DNA of 64,000 nucleotides from Megaleporinus macrocephalus (taxonomy: Eukaryota; Chordata; Actinopteri; Characiformes; Anostomidae), in the NCBI GenBank assembly GCA_021613375.1, contig CM038720.1, forward strand, positions 43,455,178 through 43,519,177, read 5' to 3'. Numbering within the stretch: the first letter of the stretch is position 1; each line of letters starts with the position of its first letter. Under the pieces are notes generated by a model, which was given only the letters and a program-made list of their open reading frames with translations, was not told the origin of the DNA and did not search any database. Shown here in pieces: positions 59,342 to 64,000 of the stretch. The translations under genes were made by a program, and so were the position numbers.

Positions 59342-59595
59342 CTAAGAGTGAGAAATAGAGCAAAATGCGGTATAAGCATTTATTTCTGCATAAGGAATTT
59401 GGCGCCAAAACTGCGTAGAGCCAACCGGGACAGAAATAAGTTCATATACGCTTTAATATACTCCAAAATCCGCTAAAAACACATTAGATAGAGGCTAGGA
59501 CTGGTATTACAACTTATTTATCTGAAAACTTGTCTTGAAAATGCATATTTTCACTTGAAAAGCGTGTTTTTACGGAGCTTCTCAGCTCTGCTTAC
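59342..59595 (-). other. Intron-like segment between A and B
   Basis: 254 bases, reading GTAAGCAGAGC...CTCACTCTTAG on the minus strand, so GT-AG with good flanking consensus. It is present in the right-hand copy and precisely absent from the left-hand copy at 59041/59042. Confidence 0.6.
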
Positions 59596-59628
59596 CTCCC
59601 GCTCTGTATGTAAGCTCCACTGGAGCTA
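59596..59628 (-). other. Exon-like segment A (unspliced copy)
   Basis: Minus strand TAGCTCCAGTGGAGC...GAGCGGGAG, followed at 59595 by GTAAGC, a strong 5' splice site. The same segment occurs at 59042-59074, where it joins segment B directly. Confidence 0.6.
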
Positions 59629-59672
59629 CGGGGGGCGCAGAGGGACGAACAAACATGCAGTTGCATTGTTAG

Positions 59673-59688
59673 TGCTGGGAATTGTAGT
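59673..59688 (-). promoter_or_regulatory. ZNF143/THAP11 (SBS)-like motif
   Basis: On the minus strand the 16 bases read ACTACAATTCCCAGCA, very close to the consensus bound by ZNF143 (Staf), a promoter-associated factor. It lies some 45 bases upstream, in minus orientation, of the exon-like segment, a sensible promoter position. Confidence 0.6.
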
Positions 59689-59841
59689 CCATAACAATAA
59701 TACTACAAAAAAAAACGAACGTGTTGTTTTCCAACAGGATTATAAAACATTAACAACAATGAAATGTATAATAATTTTGGAAGAATTAATTACACAGGAT
59801 ATTATAAATTATTTCTGTAATATTTATATAACGCCGTTACA

Positions 59842-60083
59842 CCTGAGTACTGTACAGAAGTATGTTTACATGAGTACATCCTGAAGTACATTTACTTAAG
59901 TACTGTATTGAAGTACGTTTACTTGAGTACTGTACTGAAGTACGCTTACTTGAGTACTGTACGGAAGTATGTTTACTTGAGTACTGTACGGAAGTATGTT
60001 TACATGACTACATACTGAAGTACATTTACTTAAGTACTGTATTAAAGTACATTTACTTGAGTACTGTACTGAAGTACGTTTAC
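59842..60083. repeat. GTACTGAAGTACGTTTACTTGA minisatellite, right part
   Basis: Continuation of the array seen at 58600-58834, with the same two unit types. Confidence 0.9.
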
Positions 60084-61685
60084 CTTTAACAGCACAGTGT
60101 GAATGTGTTGCAGGTGTTCCGATTCGAATTTTTCTCAGTTTACCAACAATAACAGACTTAAATATAAAATCAGCAACACATACAGTAACGAATCATACAG
60201 TAACGCTATACACAGCGTGTGTGTTTAGCTATTTAATAGCTCGTTAATACACGTTATGATCAGTGAGACGTTTTGAGGGTGTAGTGTATGTAGTTTCCTC
60301 TACTGGGGTCACTGAGCTCTGTTATAGATATTAATAAAGAAGCTGCTGATTATAGTGATTAGTATTTCTGATGAGATATTTAGAGCATCTCCATTTTTGT
60401 TGATTTGTTTTAGATCATTTGCACACAGCAGCTGTTCTTTATATTCTGTGATGAAAGGACCAATAGAAATGCTCCAAAATCACTTAAACCTCTTTATATT
60501 AACTTAGAGGGAAAGATAAAGAATATTAGAAGGATTAGTAACCATGATGTTCACCACCGAACACTGTCCACTGGAATCATATGAAGTCATACGTTAGAAT
60601 AAAGATCACTTACAGATGCACCACAAATATCTACACCATATCTATCTCAGAGTGATCTTCTACACACATCCCGCAATAACACACTGATTCATACTGTATG
60701 CTTCAGATATCTTTATTTTTGTGCATGTATTGAATTGAACCTGATTTGAAATTAAATTGATGTTAAAACTGAACCGAGCTCAGCTTTACCTGCCGTTCAT
60801 CTCTTTCAGCAACACATCTCTGAAAATCAATCCCGCTCAGACCCGCGGCTCCGCCTGGCCGGAGAATGAAGTCCTTGACTCAGTGCGGAGCGTCCTACTG
60901 AGACAGAACTCGTTTTAAATCACTTCGCCGAACTCACCGAGTCTGTAATAGAGGGCAGAGCGGGATTTATGCTAACCCAGCAAAACAGAAAGAAAGCCGC
61001 GAGATAAAAAGAGGAATCCACGAAAATGGACTCCTTTCTCTCCGGCCGGCCGACTTCAGCGCTTTTGTACGAGCCCGCCGTCATATTGTGCTCGGCTGAC
61101 CTCATTCACAGCAGCGGCAGGTCGACCGGTCAGTGCGGCTGAATATTATCGTCCCAGCAGCAGAAAACACGCTAATGTAGCGTCTGCAGAGAACACGCCT
61201 CCGAGTTCGTTCTCTTCTGTGTGTGTTCCTGATGTTGCTGCTCAGTCCTGAAATACTGAAAATGAATCAGCACAAAGGAAACTTGACCGCTGACTCGCTG
61301 GTTTATATTTGTTGTGGATTGACTTACACAGATGGAGTTCATACAGCAGTGCTGCTCAGGTTTCCGGCCGCGGTGGTGTGGTGAGACACTCTGGCACTGT
61401 GAGGAGCAGCGAGTCTGAAATAGGTACTAAAACAGTTCTGGATCATTTCAGGCGGAGACAAGTCAGCACACCAGCTTATATCCAGAAACAAAACCAGTCA
61501 TCACTGCTCTAAACACCACAGACTACTAAATATCCTAGTTTATATCCTCACAACCGAGTTTTCTTCTAAAGATTTGTGAAATAATGTTTGTGTTAACTGA
61601 ACAGAGAGTTACTGTTTCAGTACTCAGATTCAGAACACTCTTACACATCATTCCACAGAGGCCTGTGAGATCACTCGCCATTTGT
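60084..61685. other. Unique interval, possible conserved non-coding element
   Basis: No repeat array or gene recognised. 60780-61150 is of balanced composition and complex (GAAAATCAATCCCGCTCAG, GGGATTTATGCTAACCC, GTCATATTGTGCTCGGC) and might be a conserved element (impression only). The 61- and 67-codon frames here have no recognisable domain. Confidence 0.35.
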
Positions 61686-62115
61686 GGCTACTAGTGTAGT
61701 TTAGTGTGGTGTAGAGTAGAGTACAGTAGTGTAGTGTACTATAATGTAGTGTAGTATAGTGTAGAGTAGAGTACAGTAGTGTAGTGTAGTATAGTGTAGA
61801 GTACAGTAGTGTACTATAATGTAGTGTAGTATAGTGTAGAGTAGAGTACAGTAGTGTAGTGTAGTATAGTGTAGAGTACAGTAGTGTACTATAATGTAGT
61901 GTAGTATAGTGTAGAGTAGAGTACAGTAGTGTAGTGTAGTATAGTGTAGAGTACAGTAGTGTACTATAATGTAGTGTAGTATAGTGTAGAGTACAGTAGT
62001 GTAGTATAGTGTAGAGTACAGTAGTGTACTATAATGTAGTGTAGTATAGTGTAGAGTAGAGTACAGTAGTGTAGTGTACCATAATGTTGTATAGTGTAGT
62101 GTGGCACAGTGTAGT
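61686..62115. repeat. GTAGTGTAGTATAGTGTAGA array
   Basis: Short GTAGT/GTATAGT units organised in higher-order units of about 60-100 bp that contain GTACTATAATGTAGTG and GAGTAGAGTACAG. About 430 bp in all. Confidence 0.9.
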
Positions 62116-62300
62116 GTAGCGTAGCATGGCTAAGCTGTCAATTACAGTGCTAGCCAGAGAAGCCTCTTAGCCCAGAAGTATAAATTCTGTAGTTAGTGTA
62201 GTTTTTCCTGTAACACAGCAACACTCCTCAACACAGCACACGCAGAACCTGTACAAGACTCAGTTAGACAGTGAGGGTCTCTCTGCCAAAACACTCAGTG
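62116..62300. other. Unique spacer
   Basis: Nothing recognised between two repeat blocks. Confidence 0.4.
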
Positions 62301-62600
62301 TGATAGTTTCCTTTACTGTCCTGTGTACTGTCCTATTTACTTTCCTGTATACTGTCCTCTAATGTCCTGTGTACTGTCCTATTTACTTTCCTGTATACTG
62401 TCCTCTAATGTCCTGTGTACTGTCCTATTTACTTTCCTGTATACTGTCCTCTAATGTCCTGTGCACTGTCCTATTGACTTTCCTGTATACTGTCCTCTAA
62501 TGTCCTGTGTACTGTCCCGTGTAGTGTTATGTGTAATATCCTGTGCAATGTTGTGTAGTGTCCTGTGTGCTGTCCTGTGTGCTGTCCTGTAAAGTGTCCT
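62301..62600. repeat. 46-bp tandem repeat TGTACTGTCCTATTTACTTT..., about four copies
   Basis: CTGTCCTATT(T/G)ACTTTCCTG then TATACTGTCCTCTAATGTCC recurs at 46-bp spacing from about 62326 to 62510. More degenerate TGTCCTGTGTGC units follow to 62600. Confidence 0.9.
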
Positions 62601-62604
62601 GTGT

Positions 62605-62675
62605 ACTTTCTGATTGTAAAGCGAACCTGATGAGGGAGAGGCTCTATATAAATAAAGGTGATGATGATGATGATG
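62605..62675 (+). mobile_element. L2-type 3' end (or L2-tailed SINE) with (GAT)n tail
   Basis: GATTGTAAAGCG...GAGGCTCTATATAAATAAAG followed by GTGATGATGATGATGATG. This is the L2 3' terminal signature (compare the complement at 5633-5660) with a short repeated tail. Only the end of the element is discernible. Confidence 0.7.
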
Positions 62676-64000
62676 TATTCTATAGCTGTGGTGAGAGGGC
62701 TTAGTCTGGTAGCGGTGATCTTAGTGTCAGTAAAGGCTGAGAAGCCTCTGATCCACAGGGGGCGCACTGTAGTCAGTATAATGGTGAACTCCTTAGCACC
62801 GAAACACCAAACATGCACAAACAAAACAAACCGAGCTCCAGCCGGGAGGCGCCAATGTGCTCGCACTGGAACTCATAATCAGTGATGTTGGTGCTTACAG
62901 GACATTGGAGTCCTCATTTACAGGATGTTTTGGTTGTGTTGTACTGTTTAATGACTTATTACTCCTGTAAACTAGACATCTGAGACCGGGAGTAATACAC
63001 TCTCAGCACTGGGTAACATTAGTAACAAGGTTTGTTTTCCCTTTTTCTAATTAGGCTCATTAAGATCAACAAAATCGTTTACTGTTTTCACTGAAGGAAC
63101 AATCCCAGAGTCCCATTGAGGGGTGGGGAAGGGGGGTCTGTATTCAGTCCGGCTCCACTCACTAGTTAATCAGTTAGCTTATTATCTGGAGAAACGAGAC
63201 GAGACACGGGGGTTAATGCAGGGAGGCAGCCTGGCGGACGCTGAAACTGTGGAGAACTCTTCTGATTCTTGTTGCCAGATTCTAAATGACTGCATACATT
63301 CTCCCTCTCTTTGATGTTTTATGAGATAATTAAGGACGGGAGTGGGTGGGGGGGGGGGGGGCATTACTGTTTGACTCGGCTGAGATTAATTAACTCTAAT
63401 GAGGAGAGCACTGTTTTATATTGTATCTTCATTATGCTCATTAGCCCGTACCCCCCTGTGACGAGAACTTCACCTTCTAATCCATCTGGTTCACAGGTCT
63501 GTACACAGCGGCGAACACACTGACACGTATCAGACACCTAAGATCACGTTCCCTAATGATTATTACAGGTATCAAAGTACAGGTTAAAGCAGAGACGTGA
63601 CAGTAAATAGAAAAAAGAGCTTACATATATTAAATTTCACTTCAGTTCTGTGTTTGGTCATTGGCTCTCTGATTGGCGAAAGAATTCTTCCCCACAATAA
63701 AAAACAGTTAGTGGTCTTTCAAAGGAGCCTTTTAAATAATGTGCGTTGACATATAACCAACATTTAAACGTAAATGACAATCCTAAACATTTAGACTGTA
63801 ATGAACAGAATGCTCTACAATTTCCTATTAACCAATTAATGCCAACGGAATCGTATTTAATAGTTGTTTTATAGACCAAAATATCCTTCATTAGAAATTA
63901 TATTACCAGAAATCAAATCACTGACTTCAGGTGTTCCAATCACTTCATGTCCACAGGTCTATAAAACCAGCTCCTAGTCCTGCAGACTGCTTCTACACAC
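62676..64000. other. Unique interval to the window edge, possible conserved elements
   Basis: No gene or array recognised. A G-run of about 13 bases lies at about 63348-63361. The segments at about 63030-63100 (TTTTTCTAATTAGGCTCATT) and 63240-63460 (GAGATAATTAAGGACGG, GATTAATTAACTCTAATGAGG, TTATGCTCATTAGCCCG) are rich in TAAT cores and look like developmental enhancer-type conserved sequence. That is inference only. Confidence 0.35.

Larger units (their letters stand above)
58835..59841 (-). mobile_element. ~1-kb insertion with LTR-like ends and spliced/unspliced twin segments
   Basis: The GTACTG array is interrupted exactly here. Termini are TGTGACGGGG on the left and CCGTTACA on the right. 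Read on the minus strand they are TGTAACGG...CCGTCACA, in the manner of LTR ends. On the minus strand there is a ZNF143-type motif, a first exon-like segment, a 254-bp intron-like segment, a second exon-like segment, and further on a copy of both exons joined without the intron. Near the minus 3' end there is AATAAA. No long ORF. It might be a solo LTR or an unknown non-coding retroelement. No clear target duplication was found, so the class is open. Confidence 0.55.

Overview
The window looks like vertebrate nuclear DNA, most likely from a teleost fish. The pointers are fish-type L2 and Rex1/CR1-like LINE fragments with short repeated 3' tails, a hAT-type non-autonomous transposon, and one intronless vertebrate gene of the trophoblast glycoprotein (TPBG/5T4) family. 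I see no bacterial operon structure, rRNA, tRNA or CRISPR array. By eye, tandem repeats occupy well over half of the 64 kb. There are at least fifteen unrelated minisatellite families, with units from about 10 to 62 bp and blocks up to about 5 kb. Most very long open frames are by-products of stop-free repeat units and are not genes.

Layout, left part. 1-10325: an 11-bp minisatellite carrying two closely related minus-strand L2 copies and a LINE 3' end. 10326-10960: unique DNA with two G-runs. 10961-13930: a 37-bp array. 13975-15040: a 21-bp array. 15098-18212: a G/T-rich composite array with a splice-site-like segment in every unit. 18213-19565: unique DNA. 19566-23515: a strictly 10-bp array, with a GA-rich module present three times. 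24260-24990: a decayed LINE. 25050-27130: a 29-bp array. 28300-29950: TTC/TCA, A/C-rich and trinucleotide repeats plus an L2 relic.

Middle part. 31692-32293: a 602-bp hAT-type element with a perfect 8-bp target duplication. 32540-33715: AT-rich repeats. 34455-35545: simple repeats with a LINE 3' end inside. 35787-36824: the one convincing host gene, a TPBG-family leucine-rich-repeat membrane protein in a CpG-rich island. 37260-39790: a CACACATA-type array. 40190-41865: a 16-bp array that passes into a 22-bp array (41940-50235). A frameshifted Rex1/CR1-like LINE splits the 22-bp array at 43012-45438.

Right part. 50336-54308: a 34-bp array. Further short arrays lie at 55805, 56030, 58333, 58600, 61690 and 62300. 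A 1-kb insertion at 58835-59841 splits the GTACTG array. It holds an exon-intron-exon-like segment beside what looks like the spliced version of the same segment, and this is the most unusual structure I found.

The genes do not form a pathway: there is one host gene, and the rest is selfish or repetitive DNA. Coordinates of repeat edges and copy numbers are read by eye and are approximate.
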